DNA of 64,000 bases from UBA4644 sp034933145 (lineage in GTDB: Bacteria > Bacillota > Clostridia > Oscillospirales > Butyricicoccaceae), in contig JAYFOA010000010.1 in assembly GCA_034933145.1 (NCBI GenBank), positions 1 to 64,000 on the forward strand, read 5' to 3'. A program made the position numbers and the translations under genes. The notes beneath the pieces were generated by a model. That model had not been told where the DNA came from. It made no database searches and saw only the letters and a program-made list of their open reading frames with translations. Of this stretch, positions 16,682-25,350 are shown piece by piece. The stretch's first letter is position 1. Each line of letters opens with the position of its first letter.

Positions 16682-16758
16682 GGCGGCGTAGCTCAGCTGG
16701 CTAGAGCATCCGGTTCATACCCGGCAGGTCGTAGGTTCAAATCCCACCGCCGCTACCA
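16682..16758 (+). tRNA. tRNA-Met (CAT, elongator type)
   Basis: A 77-nt tRNA with encoded CCA. Acceptor GGCGGCG pairs with CGCCGCT, D-arm is GCTCAGCTGGCTAGAGC, and anticodon loop TTCATAC gives CAT. The G-U first pair and the absence of three G-C pairs in the anticodon stem fit elongator rather than initiator. Two stem mismatches are visible: T27-C43 at the base of the anticodon stem and A51-C63 in the T stem. Confidence 0.88.
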
Positions 16759-16763
16759 TTTTA

Positions 16764-16838
16764 GGCCCGTTGGTCAAGAGGTTAAGACACCGCCCTTTCA
16801 CGGCGGAATCATGGGTTCGATTCCCGTACGGGTCACCA
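16764..16838 (+). tRNA. tRNA-Glu (TTC)
   Basis: A 75-nt tRNA with encoded CCA. Anticodon stem CCGCC/GGCGG encloses loop CTTTCAC (anticodon TTC). T-arm is GGGTTCGATTCCC. It is the second gene of the tRNA cluster. Confidence 0.95.
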
Positions 16839-16843
16839 TCAAA

Positions 16844-16920
16844 GGAGACATAGCTCAGCTGGTTAGAGCGTTCGCCTCACACGCGAGAGGTCATGGGTTC
16901 GAGTCCCCTTGTCTCCACCA
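16844..16920 (+). tRNA. tRNA-Val (CAC)
   Basis: A 77-nt tRNA with encoded CCA. Acceptor GGAGACA pairs with TGTCTCC. Anticodon stem TTCGC/GCGAG holds loop CTCACAC (anticodon CAC, reading GUG). It is the last gene of the cluster. Confidence 0.95.
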
Positions 16921-16967
16921 AACCACAAACAAAAAGCCCGGAAAATCCGGGTTTTTTGTTTGTGGTT
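16921..16967. terminator. Terminator of the tRNA cluster
   Basis: Extended near-perfect palindrome (AACCACAAACAAAAAGCCCGGA paired with its complement) around a 4-base turn. It includes CCCGGA/TCCGGG followed by TTTTTT, starts at the base after the tRNA-Val CCA, and is symmetrical enough to work in both directions. The following 16968-17182 carries no gene. Confidence 0.9.
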
Positions 16968-17182
16968 TTTCAGTTAATGGCAGTAGGTAAAGGCTAATAA
17001 GAGCGGTACGTTTTGTCTCGGAAGGCATGCCATAGACCTATTCCCTAATGCAAAATGCAAAAAGAGAAGTCATACTATAACCAAATAACGTAAAGGCTGA
17101 TTTAACGAATATATTCTTGCCTTTTTTCGCCTGAAAAGTTATACTTTTAGTGTCACTTAAAAAAATATTGGAGGAAATCAAC

Positions 17183-18220
17183 ATGGGACTTGATAAGAAC
17201 TGTGGCTTTACGATTGGTAAGGGAAAACCAGGAAAACTGAATCTAATCACCGATGTTCCCGGGGTCAAGGTAGGGAATGTTACCCTGCGCGACGGGGATG
17301 TCAATACCGGTGTCACCGCCATTCTGCCCCATGAAGGCAATATGTTTCATGATAAGGTGATGGCTTCCTCCGTCGTCATCAATGGCTTCGGAAAGACCAT
17401 GGGCCTGGTGCAGGTGGAAGAACTGGGCACGATCGAGACGCCGATCGTCATGACCAATACGCTCAATATCGGCACGGCGGCGACCGCGCTGATTAAATAT
17501 ATGATGGCACAAAACCCCGATATCGGTGTGGATACCGGAACGGTCAATCCCATCATTTGTGAATGCAATGACGGAAGTCTCAATGATATTCGCGGCCTTC
17601 ATGTAACGGAAGAGCATGTGCTGAACGCCCTCGCTAATGCCGATGTTCAGTTTGCGGAGGGCGTGGTTGGTTCCGGCACCGGTATGACGTGTCTTGGCAT
17701 GAAAGGCGGTATTGGTTCTGCTTCCCGAGTTGTGAAGCTGGATAAGAAGGAATATGTGATTGGCGCGCTGGTAATGAGTAATTTCGGCGAATTTGGTAAC
17801 CTGCGTATCGATGGTGAGCCTGTAGGACGCCGAATCAAAGATGCGCAGAACAAGTGCAAAAAGGATAAGGGCTCCATTATCATGCTGCTGGCTACCGATA
17901 TCCCACTGAATGAACGTCAATTGAAGCGTATTTGCCGCCGTGCCGGCGTTGGGTTGGCCCGCACCGGATCTTTCTATGGCAACGGCAGCGGCGATATTGC
18001 CATTGCGTTCACCACCGCAAACCGTGTGCCGCATTATAGCGACAGCGCCTTTGTGCCGGTTACAATGATGGATGATGAACACATCGATCCGGTACTGGAA
18101 ATGAGTGCCGAAGTGGTGGAAGAAGCCATCATTAGCGCCCTTTGGCATGCGGAGACAATTACCGGCCGCGGGGGAAAAGTTCGCCGCAGTCTGCGCGACT
18201 ATCTCGGCGACCTGGACTAA
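17183..18220 (+). CDS. P1 (DmpA/BapA-type) aminopeptidase
   Basis: A 345-aa member of the DmpA family (MEROPS S58), self-processing N-terminal-nucleophile peptidases that release N-terminal residues, including D- or beta-amino acids. N-terminal LNLITDVPGVKVGNVTL is the family opening. GTGMTCLGMKGGIGSASR lies mid-protein. LARTGSFYGNGSGDIAIAFTTANR near residues 258-280 holds the expected autocleavage site before Ser263 (Gly-Ser). The ATG has GGAGG eight bases upstream. It is a single gene ending at a bidirectional terminator. Cytoplasmic, as no signal peptide is seen. A role in peptide scavenging is inferred. Confidence 0.9.
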   Translation: MGLDKNCGFTIGKGKPGKLNLITDVPGVKVGNVTLRDGDVNTGVTAILPHEGNMFHDKVMASSVVINGFGKTMGLVQVEELGTIETPIVMTNTLNIGTAATALIKYMMAQNPDIGVDTGTVNPIICECNDGSLNDIRGLHVTEEHVLNALANADVQFAEGVVGSGTGMTCLGMKGGIGSASRVVKLDKKEYVIGALVMSNFGEFGNLRIDGEPVGRRIKDAQNKCKKDKGSIIMLLATDIPLNERQLKRICRRAGVGLARTGSFYGNGSGDIAIAFTTANRVPHYSDSAFVPVTMMDDEHIDPVLEMSAEVVEEAIISALWHAETITGRGGKVRRSLRDYLGDLD

Positions 18221-18233
18221 ATACGATATAAAC

Positions 18234-18277
18234 AATAACACCAACCGGGCTGTTGCGGCAGTCCGGTTGGTGTTATT
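18234..18277. terminator. Bidirectional terminator between convergent genes
   Basis: Fifteen-bp perfect stem (18234-18248 with 18263-18277), 14-base loop, A/T tracts on both sides. It serves the P1 peptidase on the plus strand and overlaps the end of the flippase gene on the minus strand. Confidence 0.85.
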
Positions 18278-19778
18278 TAAAAATACTTTTGAACCAGTGC
18301 CAATCCTCCGGCGTTGCGGCCCCCAGAAGAAACAGTGTCGCCCAGTATCCGGCAGTCACCCACAGCATCGCAGCAATCAATGCGCCGGTCTGCGGCATGG
18401 CATAGCAGAGTTGGTTATAAACCAATTCTCCCCACAGCAGCGGAATCAATGCCGCGGCCGCCGGAAGTAGTACATTATGGACAGCTTCAGGTTCAAACCC
18501 GGTGACGCGCCGCAGCTTTCCAATACTGAGGATCAGATTAAGGGTTTCGCTCAGACCGATCATTGCAAGATACCCAGGAATTCCGATACGGGGAATCAGA
18601 ACCAGTACCAGCGTCAGGCACATGGCTGCATCAATGATGTTATAGCGCATGGAGGCGGTTTGAAGCCCAAGCCCTTTCAGAAAGGCGTCTACCGTGATGT
18701 CAAGGTAGATCAGCGGTGCAATGGGTGCCAACAGGCGTATATACAGAACCGCCTCCCGATTATTATAGAGCAATGTACCCAAAGGCTGTGCAAATGCAAG
18801 CAGTAGGCCCATGGCTCCAAAGGAAAACAGCAGTGTCACATGGACGACGCGGCGAATGATATACCGCATTCGTTCTTGTTTTCCAGAAGCATGGCATTCA
18901 GCTACTTCGGGGATCAAAAGCCCCGCGAGAGCCCCCAGAAAGGCGGCGGGGAAAGAAAGCACCGGCAGCGCCATCCCCTGGATCACGCCATAGGTGGCAA
19001 GCGCGCTGTCTGGCGAGGCACCGAAGGCACGCAACCCCCGGGGAATCAGCAGCTGTTTTGCAGTCAACAGCGCAGAGCGCACCCAGGAGCCCACTGCATC
19101 AGGCAGCGCGATGGCAAGCAGTTCACCCAACAGTTTCGGCCGCCGGATCGTATATGGAAGCTGTTCCCATCGATAAAGAAGATAGGTTAGCAGCAGGGAA
19201 AGGGATTCTGCCCCGCAGTTGGCGATAACCAGCGCCACACATGCATAGTTGATTCCCTTTTGCAGAAGGGAACGTAAAAGGATTACCGACAGTGCAATCC
19301 GGCATAATTGCTCAGCTACCTGGACAAATGCATAGCGGCTCGCTTTGCGGGCCGCAGTGAAATAACCGCTCAGCGCCGCGGATACAGCAATAAATGGAAG
19401 ACTCAATGCGAGAATACGGAGGGACAATTCTGTTTCGGGTGCATCCAACCAGCTCTGCGCAATTAACCGCGCGGAGAACATCAGCGCAGCGCAGGCAAGC
19501 CCGCCCAGTGTCAGAGCATAGCGTATGCACAGGGCCATGACGGAGCGGGCCGCGCCGCCATGTTCTACGACCAATCGGATGGCAGACAGCCGGATACCGG
19601 AAACAGCCAGAACCACCGCCATGCCGTAAACCGACATCAGCAGCTCGAAAAGTCCCACGCCGGCAGCGCCCAGCAGCTTGGACAGATAAACGGAAAAGCC
19701 CATGCCCAAAAGGCGCATGAGCAACCCTACGCCGGTCAGCAGCGCAGTATCCAGCAACAGTTTTCTTAGACGATTCAT
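18273..19778 (-). CDS. spoVB: SpoVB-type polysaccharide/lipid flippase (MOP superfamily)
   Basis: A 501-aa membrane protein with about 14 TM segments. It opens LLLDTALLTGVGLLMRLLGMGFSVYLSKLLGAAGVGLFELLMSVYG, typical of the stage V sporulation protein B branch of the MurJ/MATE-like MOP family. Members flip lipid-linked wall or cortex precursors across the membrane. SpoVB is required for spore cortex. Paralogues are common in Clostridia, so the gene name is by resemblance. The SD before the ATG is weak (no GGAGG). It is single, divergent from tRNA-Pro. Confidence 0.85.
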   Translation of the reverse strand: MNRLRKLLLDTALLTGVGLLMRLLGMGFSVYLSKLLGAAGVGLFELLMSVYGMAVVLAVSGIRLSAIRLVVEHGGAARSVMALCIRYALTLGGLACAALMFSARLIAQSWLDAPETELSLRILALSLPFIAVSAALSGYFTAARKASRYAFVQVAEQLCRIALSVILLRSLLQKGINYACVALVIANCGAESLSLLLTYLLYRWEQLPYTIRRPKLLGELLAIALPDAVGSWVRSALLTAKQLLIPRGLRAFGASPDSALATYGVIQGMALPVLSFPAAFLGALAGLLIPEVAECHASGKQERMRYIIRRVVHVTLLFSFGAMGLLLAFAQPLGTLLYNNREAVLYIRLLAPIAPLIYLDITVDAFLKGLGLQTASMRYNIIDAAMCLTLVLVLIPRIGIPGYLAMIGLSETLNLILSIGKLRRVTGFEPEAVHNVLLPAAAALIPLLWGELVYNQLCYAMPQTGALIAAMLWVTAGYWATLFLLGAATPEDWHWFKSIFK

Positions 19779-19824
19779 ACCGCAATCTATGCGGCAGGTG
19801 CGAAGATTATTTTATGAAAAAGGG

Positions 19825-19853
19825 TTGCAAAACTGCGCGCAGTATGCTAATAT
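19825..19853 (+). promoter_or_regulatory. Predicted promoter of tRNA-Pro
   Basis: TTGCAA (19825-19830), 17 bases, TAATAT (19848-19853), 11 bases before the tRNA. Confidence 0.6.
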
Positions 19854-19864
19854 ACTCTTTGCAT

Positions 19865-19940
19865 CCGGGTGTGGCGCAGCTGGTAGCGCGCTTGACTGGG
19901 GGTCAAGAGGCCGCAAGTTCAAGTCTTGTCACTCGGACCA
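19865..19940 (+). tRNA. tRNA-Pro (GGG)
   Basis: A 76-nt tRNA with encoded CCA. Acceptor CCGGGTG pairs with CACTCGG (one G-U). Anticodon stem CTTGA/TCAAG has loop CTGGGGG (anticodon GGG). T-arm is AAGTTCAAGTCTT. It marks the left edge of the muropeptide-salvage block. Confidence 0.94.
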
Positions 19941-19946
19941 TTAAAT

Positions 19947-19975
19947 GTCCGTCGATAAAATCGACGGACGTTTTT
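19947..19975 (+). terminator. tRNA-Pro terminator
   Basis: Ten-bp perfect stem (19947-19956 with 19960-19969), AAA loop, then GTTTTT. Confidence 0.9.
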
Positions 19976-20051
19976 CTTATTTATTTAAAAGCTGTGCTTT
20001 GGCAGTATCCCCTGTGACAGTGGCATTCTTTTGCGTTTATTTATCCTCTGC

Positions 20052-20080
20052 TTGCCCCACTCTTGGTGGCATGCTATAAT
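20052..20080 (+). promoter_or_regulatory. Predicted promoter of the muropeptide-salvage operon
   Basis: TTGCCC (20052-20057), 17 bases ending in ATGC (extended -10), TATAAT (20075-20080). It lies about 105 bases before the PP2C gene, leaving an untranslated leader of roughly 95 bases. Confidence 0.6.
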
Positions 20081-20185
20081 ATTGTCTGCTGATGTTTGTC
20101 GGGTCTTAGAAAAAATTGTCCGTACCAAGGACAGCTTTCAGCGGCAAGGTAAGTCAGAATATTACTGAAGAACAGGTGCAAAAGC

Positions 20186-20950
20186 ATGAAGAAATATGTG
20201 TCCCAGACCTTAACCATAGAAAACAGCAAGGAAATCGGTAAGCCTAACGAGGACTTATTCTTGGTGGATGACGTGCACCGCATATACATATTGCTGGACG
20301 GCGTATCCCGGGATCGCGTAAACGGCATATACCCCAACCCCAGCCCATCCCGCCGGGCAGCTGAGATATTCGCCCGGGCAGCTTATCGGCATATCATCAG
20401 CCGGGAGGGGGAGGCAAGTGATTTCCAGGCCGTGCTGCTTGAGGCGGCCGAGGCCGCCAACTTAGCGGTAGCTGCGGAAAACCACCTGAATTACGGCGGC
20501 CCGGATTTTTTTTTGCCCGGTACCGTCGGCATTTTGTCCTGTATAAGGGACGATACGCTGTACTATGCCTATAACGGCGACTGCCTGGGTGTGCTGGTGG
20601 GGGAAGAGCGTTTGGCCTTTACCCAAAGTCAGACTAAAAATGTGGCCGCCCGACGGGGGGAGTTTACCGCGCGCCAGATCCGAGGCGAGATTTGTAACAG
20701 CCCTACCCACCCCTGCGCTTACGGCGTATTTAACGGAGACCCCGCCGCAATGAAACTGGTCAGAACGGGGGCCATGGATCTCGCGCCCTTCCGGCGGGTT
20801 TTGCTGTATACTGACGGGTTTGAAAATACTCTGTCGGGCCTTGGGGCCCTTGAGCTGCTTAGTGTTACCCCACGGCAGATAGAAGCCATGAGCCGAGCCG
20901 AAAAAAACGCCGACGACAGGACGGTTATTATTATAGATATTCATGATTAA
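20186..20950 (+). CDS. PP2C-family Ser/Thr protein phosphatase
   Basis: A 254-aa metal-dependent phosphatase domain without TM. Motifs in order: ENSKEIGKPNEDLFLVDD (motif 1), IYILLDGVSRDR (motif 2, metal-binding Asp-Gly, here DGVSR rather than DGMGG), GTVGILSCIRDDTLYYAYNGDC (motif with the GDS/GDC position), LLYTDGFENT (SDG motif), and NADDRTVIIIDI (DDxT/S motif). The metal-binding Asp positions appear kept. It heads the muropeptide-salvage operon. No cognate kinase gene is in the window. Known PrpC-type phosphatases reverse PASTA-kinase phosphorylation, so a regulatory link to wall turnover is an inference from position. Confidence 0.82.
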   Translation: MKKYVSQTLTIENSKEIGKPNEDLFLVDDVHRIYILLDGVSRDRVNGIYPNPSPSRRAAEIFARAAYRHIISREGEASDFQAVLLEAAEAANLAVAAENHLNYGGPDFFLPGTVGILSCIRDDTLYYAYNGDCLGVLVGEERLAFTQSQTKNVAARRGEFTARQIRGEICNSPTHPCAYGVFNGDPAAMKLVRTGAMDLAPFRRVLLYTDGFENTLSGLGALELLSVTPRQIEAMSRAEKNADDRTVIIIDIHD

Positions 20951-20966
20951 AGGGGGAGAAGTTGTT

Positions 20967-21887
20967 ATGAGCCATGATAAAGGGCAGGAATTGCGTGGCC
21001 TGACCACAGAGCAGACGCTCCCCGAAACAGAGAGCATCGACCACGTTTCCACACTGGAAATGATCGGTATGATAAACCGGGCCGACAGCCGCGTACATTC
21101 CGCCGTGGCCCTTGCGCTGCCCCAGATAGCGGCCGCCATAGACGCTATTTCCGCCGCGCTGCGGGAGGGGGGACGGCTGATTTATATCGGTGCGGGCACG
21201 AGCGGGCGGCTGGGAGTGTTGGATGCCAGCGAATGCCCGCCCACCTTTGGTTTGCCGCCAGAGATGGTAACGGCCCTTATTGCGGGGGGCGACAAGGCGC
21301 TGCGTTTTCCCATAGAAGGGGCCGAGGATGACGCTGACGCAGGGTGGCACGACCTTGAAGAAATTAGCTTTAGCCGAAGAGATTTTCTTGTGGGCATAGC
21401 GGCCAGCGGGCGAACCCCTTATGTATTGGGGGCGCTTGAGTATGCCGGGCAATTAGGAGCGCTAAGCGCGTCTTTGGCCTGCGTGAGCGGGGCCAAAATA
21501 TCGGGGTTGGCGGCATATCCCATAGAGGTGCCCTGTGGGCCCGAGGTAATCGGTGGCTCTACCCGTATGATGTCGGGCACGGCGCAAAAGATGGTGCTTA
21601 ACATGCTTTCTACCGGAAGCATGATTAAACTGGGCAAGGTATACCGTAATCTGATGGTGGATTTGGTTGCCACCAACCAAAAGCTAGCCTGCCGCGCCAT
21701 AAACATAGTAAAGCAGGCATCTGGCGTCGACGACGAGGAGGCCCGGGAGACGCTTGACAGGGCCGGCGGCAGCGTAAAGCTGGCGATATACATGCTGAAA
21801 ACCGGCACAGGCGCCCGGGAGGGCCGCGCCGCGCTTGATCGGGCCGGCGGCGTGCTGCGGGATGCCCTTTCCGGGGGAAAAGCATGA
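20967..21887 (+). CDS. murQ: N-acetylmuramic acid 6-phosphate etherase
   Basis: Cleaves the D-lactyl ether of MurNAc-6-P to give GlcNAc-6-P and lactate. The 306-aa protein has the MurQ SIS domain: GGRLIYIGAGTSGRLGVLDASECPPTFG, then FLVGIAASGRTPYVLGAL, EVIGGSTRMMSGTAQKMVLNMLST, and ATNQKL near the C-terminus. The ATG at 20967 has GGGGGAG eight bases upstream; an open frame reaching back into the PP2C gene is not used. Its stop overlaps the anmK start by 4 bases. By my hand count 10 of its 19 Ile codons are ATA, unlike the housekeeping genes in the window. Confidence 0.96.
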   Translation: MSHDKGQELRGLTTEQTLPETESIDHVSTLEMIGMINRADSRVHSAVALALPQIAAAIDAISAALREGGRLIYIGAGTSGRLGVLDASECPPTFGLPPEMVTALIAGGDKALRFPIEGAEDDADAGWHDLEEISFSRRDFLVGIAASGRTPYVLGALEYAGQLGALSASLACVSGAKISGLAAYPIEVPCGPEVIGGSTRMMSGTAQKMVLNMLSTGSMIKLGKVYRNLMVDLVATNQKLACRAINIVKQASGVDDEEARETLDRAGGSVKLAIYMLKTGTGAREGRAALDRAGGVLRDALSGGKA

Positions 21888-23059
21888 CCGAGTGTATACA
21901 GGCCATGCTGCGGCGCCCCTTTCGCTTGTGCGTCGGGGTGATGAGCGGAACCTCGGTTGACGGACTGGACGTGGCCGTTTGCCGCATTTATGGCGTCGGG
22001 CGGCAAACCGAGCTCCAACTTGTTCATTTTGAAACCATTGACTATACCTCTTGCCAGAGGGAGGAGATTCTGGCTTGCTGTGAAGAGAAAACAAGCAGCG
22101 TAAAAACCATATGCGCCGTTAATAAATGGCTGGGAGTTTTTATCGGTCACAGCGTACGGCAGGTATGCCAAAACGCCGGCGTCTCCATGGGAAATTTGGA
22201 TTTCGTGGCGTCTCACGGGCAAACGGTGCATCATCTGCCGGATCAGGGCGCCACGCTGCAAATCGGCGAGCCGGCTGATATCGCGGCCATTACAGGCTGC
22301 GTTACCATTGCCGATTTTCGCCCGTCGGATATGGCGTACGGCGGCCAGGGAGCGCCGCTGGTTCCGTTTTTCGATTGGCTGCTGTACTCTCACAAGAAGA
22401 AAAACCGAATACTGATTAACGCCGGCGGCATTGCTAACCTTACGGCGCTGCCGGCGGGCGGGGGTATTGAGGGGCTGATGGCCTTCGACACCGGCCCGGC
22501 CAATGTGCTGTGCGACAATCTGACGAGGCTGTACACAAGCGGCGCCCAAAACTTCGATAGGGATGGCGCCCTTGCCTCTGCCGGCACGGTCAGCCAGGAA
22601 TTTTTGGCACGCATGGCGGCTGAAGATTCCTTTCTCCCCAAGCCTCCGCCCAAGAGTACGGGGCGTGAGGCGTATACTTTGGAATACGCCGCCGGGCTGC
22701 TTGAGCGCGGGCGGCAGCAGGGCCTTTCCATTGCCGACCTCATGGCGACGGCGGCCGATTACTCGGCCTATTGCATACAGCAGGCGGTAACACAATTTGT
22801 GCCGTTTGCGCCCGATGAAGTATACCTTAGCGGGGGCGGCTTTCACAACCTTTTCTTTAAAGACAGGCTTGAGCAAAGGCTAAAGCACCCGGTGCAGGGG
22901 TTGTCCCAGCTTGGGATTGACGGAGATGCCAAGGAGGCCTGCCTTATCGCCGTTTTGGGAAACGAGTTTTTGCACGGGCGGTTTAACAACGCCCCGGCCG
23001 CCACCGGGGCCGGACGGAATGTGATTATGGGCAAGCTTTGCTTTCCCTCAGAAATTTAA
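21884..23059 (+). CDS. anmK: Anhydro-N-acetylmuramic acid kinase
   Basis: Phosphorylates and hydrolyses 1,6-anhydro-MurNAc, the product of lytic transglycosylases, to MurNAc-6-P. The 391-aa protein has the AnmK opening VGVMSGTSVDGLDVAVCRI, ASHGQTVHHLPDQGATLQIGE, TIADFRPSDMAYGGQGAPLVPFFD, ILINAGGIANLTALP and FDTGPAN, then YLSGGGFHN as the C-terminal nucleotide-binding turn. ATGA overlap couples it to murQ. AnmK is classical in Gram-negatives and less regular in Firmicutes, so it broadens the set of turnover products this cell can use. Confidence 0.96.
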   Translation: MTECIQAMLRRPFRLCVGVMSGTSVDGLDVAVCRIYGVGRQTELQLVHFETIDYTSCQREEILACCEEKTSSVKTICAVNKWLGVFIGHSVRQVCQNAGVSMGNLDFVASHGQTVHHLPDQGATLQIGEPADIAAITGCVTIADFRPSDMAYGGQGAPLVPFFDWLLYSHKKKNRILINAGGIANLTALPAGGGIEGLMAFDTGPANVLCDNLTRLYTSGAQNFDRDGALASAGTVSQEFLARMAAEDSFLPKPPPKSTGREAYTLEYAAGLLERGRQQGLSIADLMATAADYSAYCIQQAVTQFVPFAPDEVYLSGGGFHNLFFKDRLEQRLKHPVQGLSQLGIDGDAKEACLIAVLGNEFLHGRFNNAPAATGAGRNVIMGKLCFPSEI

Positions 23060-23155
23060 ATAATGGGAAGTTTAGCCGATGAATATCAGTACGGGAGTAA
23101 ACCATGTAACAATAATAACTGAGCTGGCTCCGGCCCGTCTCCTTAGGTGTGCGCT

Positions 23156-24277
23156 ATGACGGGCTTTTGCAACGCCCGGTATTTCGGGCAGGATCTTCAC
23201 TTTCATACGGGCGGGTTTCAGGTGAATAGAGGGCGGATACAGGCCGTTGGCTCGGCCCGGGGAGGCATTGATTTGGGCGGGCGGTATATTATCCCCGGCC
23301 TTGTGGATATCCACACCCACGGCTGCGAAGGTCTGGATTTTTCTGCCGTTGGCCCCGATGGCCTTAGAAAAATGGCGGCCTTGTACGCCCGACAGGGCGT
23401 AGCGGCCTTTTGCCCAACCTCGATGTCGCTGCCGGAGGACATGCTGCAGCGGGCTTTTGCCAACGCAGCCGACTTGGCCGAGGACACGCCCTGTGGATGC
23501 GCCCGGGTAGTGGGCATCCATATGGAGGGCCCGTTTATCGAACCCTCCCGCAGAGGCGCCCAAAACGCCACCTATATTCTTGCGCCCGATGGCGATATGT
23601 TCACCCAGCTGCAAGGGGCAGCCCGGGGATGGATTAAGATACTTTCTTTGGCACCCGAGCTGCCCGGGGCGGAGGAGCTAGCCAGAGCGGCTGGCGGCTG
23701 CGTGCTGTCTGTGGCCCATACCTCGGCGGATTACGAAGCTGCGGCCTGGGCCTTCGACAATGGATTTTCCCATGTGGCTCACCTGTTTAACGCCATGACG
23801 CCGTTTTCCCACCGGGCGCCCGGCATTCTGGGTGCCGCGGCCGAAAGGCTCCATGTTACGGCGGAGGTAATCGCCGACGGCATCCATCTGCACCCCAGTA
23901 CAGTTCGACTGGCGTTTGCACTGTTTGGGCCCCAGCGCATCTGCCTGGTAAGCGATTCTATAGAGGCCTGCGGAATGCCCGATGGTGCTTATCAGCTGGG
24001 GGGGCAGCGGGTAACCCTGAAAGCAGGGCGGGTAACCCTTCCGGACGGCACCATAGCCGGAGCGGCAACTTCGTTGGCCCGATGCCTTAGAAATACGGTT
24101 GGCTGGGGAATACCAATTGAGGCGGCGGTAAGTGCCGCCAGTGCCAATCCGGCCAAGAAGCTGGATATTTTTCACGAATACGGCTGTATTGCCGACGGGC
24201 GCAGGGCCGATTTCCTTATTTGCAGCCAAAACCTTGATATAGAACAGATTTTCATGGACGGAGAGAGAATCGCCTGA
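23156..24277 (+). CDS. nagA: N-acetylglucosamine-6-phosphate deacetylase
   Basis: Removes acetate from GlcNAc-6-P to give GlcN-6-P. The 373-aa amidohydrolase has PGLVDIHTHGCEGLDF (metal/barrel entry), VVGIHMEGPFIEPSRRGAQN, SVAHTSADY, VAHLFNAMTPFSHRAPG, EVIADGIHLHPSTVRLA and LVSDSIEACGMPDG (catalytic Asp). The ATG at 23156 has AGGTG six to seven bases upstream. A GTG three codons earlier is within that SD. It lies 96 bases after anmK on the same strand. nagB for the next step is not in the window. Confidence 0.95.
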   Translation: MTGFCNARYFGQDLHFHTGGFQVNRGRIQAVGSARGGIDLGGRYIIPGLVDIHTHGCEGLDFSAVGPDGLRKMAALYARQGVAAFCPTSMSLPEDMLQRAFANAADLAEDTPCGCARVVGIHMEGPFIEPSRRGAQNATYILAPDGDMFTQLQGAARGWIKILSLAPELPGAEELARAAGGCVLSVAHTSADYEAAAWAFDNGFSHVAHLFNAMTPFSHRAPGILGAAAERLHVTAEVIADGIHLHPSTVRLAFALFGPQRICLVSDSIEACGMPDGAYQLGGQRVTLKAGRVTLPDGTIAGAATSLARCLRNTVGWGIPIEAAVSAASANPAKKLDIFHEYGCIADGRRADFLICSQNLDIEQIFMDGERIA

Positions 24278-24332
24278 TCCGGCTCAGGGTCAAGGCTGCG
24301 GGAACAATATTTTAATTTGGGTGAGAAGTTTT

Positions 24333-25334
24333 ATGTCAAACAATCTATCTTTGCGGCAGCAGATCGGCCAGCGGCTGTTGGTGGGTTTTGGGGGCGAAAG
24401 CCTGGATGAGGAATTTGTCGCCCTGGTACGGGACTATAAAATAGGCAATGTCATTTTGTTTTCTCGCAACCTTAAAAGCAGGGCGCAGATGAAAGAACTG
24501 TGCGGCAGCATTCAGTCCCTTATACAGCGGGAAACCGGCTACGGTGCCCTTATAGCCCTTGATGAAGAGGGGGGCACGGTATCCCGCCTGCCTCAGGACT
24601 GCCCACATATGCCGGGCGCCTTGAAACTGGCAAAATCCGGAAACGAGGCCCTTGTATATGAGGCCGCCTTGGCTACCGGCCGGCTGCTGCGGGAACTGGG
24701 AGCCAATTTCAACCTGGCACCCGTCTTGGATGTCAACTCAAACCCCCTAAATCCGGTAATCGGTCCACGCAGCTACGGCAACACCGCCCAGGAGGTAATA
24801 CGCTTTTCACTGCAAGTCATAAAGGCTTATAGCGATGCCGGAATACTGTGCTGCGGGAAGCATTTTCCCGGCCATGGCGACACGCGGGTAGATTCCCACC
24901 TGGTGCTGCCGGTTGTGGACAGGGATATATCTATGTTGGAGAAGGCCGAGCTGAAGCCCTTTGAGGCGGCAATTCGTACCGGCATACCGGCCATTATGTC
25001 GGCCCATATTCTGTTTCCCCGGGAGGATCCCAGACGCCCCGCAACTCTCTCCAGCCGGTTTCTAACCGGGCTTTTGCGCCAAAAAATGGGCTTTAATGGC
25101 CTGATTTTAAGCGATTGCCTTGAAATGAAGGCAATTGCTGACAACTTTGGCTCGTGCCAGGGCGGCATTATGGCCATGGAGGCGGGCGCCGACATTCTTT
25201 GTATCTCTCACACCGCGGCGTTGGCCCGTGAAATTGCCCTAGAGGCCGAGGCGCGTGTGCTGTCAGGGCAGATGGATGCAAAGGCCATGGAGGCCTCCGC
25301 AGGGCGGGTTATTGCCGCAAAATCCATGCTGTAA
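24333..25334 (+). CDS. nagZ: Beta-N-acetylglucosaminidase, GH3 (NagZ-type)
   Basis: Releases terminal GlcNAc from muropeptides. The 333-aa single-domain GH3 protein lacks a signal peptide, so it acts in the cytoplasm, unlike the secreted two-domain B. subtilis NagZ. It has LRQQIGQRLLVGFGG, LIALDEEGGTVSRLPQDCP, ELGANFNLAPVLDVNSNPLNPVIGPRSYG, CCGKHFPGHGDTRVDSHLVLPVVDRD (the His-Asp dyad region, near residue 175) and LILSDCLEMKAIADNFG with the nucleophilic Asp. ATG at 24333 with GGTGAG seven bases upstream. Cytoplasmic location implies that disaccharides or muropeptides are imported. Confidence 0.94.
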   Translation: MSNNLSLRQQIGQRLLVGFGGESLDEEFVALVRDYKIGNVILFSRNLKSRAQMKELCGSIQSLIQRETGYGALIALDEEGGTVSRLPQDCPHMPGALKLAKSGNEALVYEAALATGRLLRELGANFNLAPVLDVNSNPLNPVIGPRSYGNTAQEVIRFSLQVIKAYSDAGILCCGKHFPGHGDTRVDSHLVLPVVDRDISMLEKAELKPFEAAIRTGIPAIMSAHILFPREDPRRPATLSSRFLTGLLRQKMGFNGLILSDCLEMKAIADNFGSCQGGIMAMEAGADILCISHTAALAREIALEAEARVLSGQMDAKAMEASAGRVIAAKSML

Positions 25335-25350
25335 AGGAATGGGGTATCAT

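Noticed and set aside
17243..18244. 333-codon open frame opposite the P1 peptidase
   Set aside because: It is fully antisense to a well-supported gene and has a His/Arg-rich composition with no SD.
21419..22876. 485-codon open frame opposite murQ and anmK
   Set aside because: It spans two real genes on the other strand and reads as low-complexity Arg/Pro/Ala sequence typical of shadow frames.
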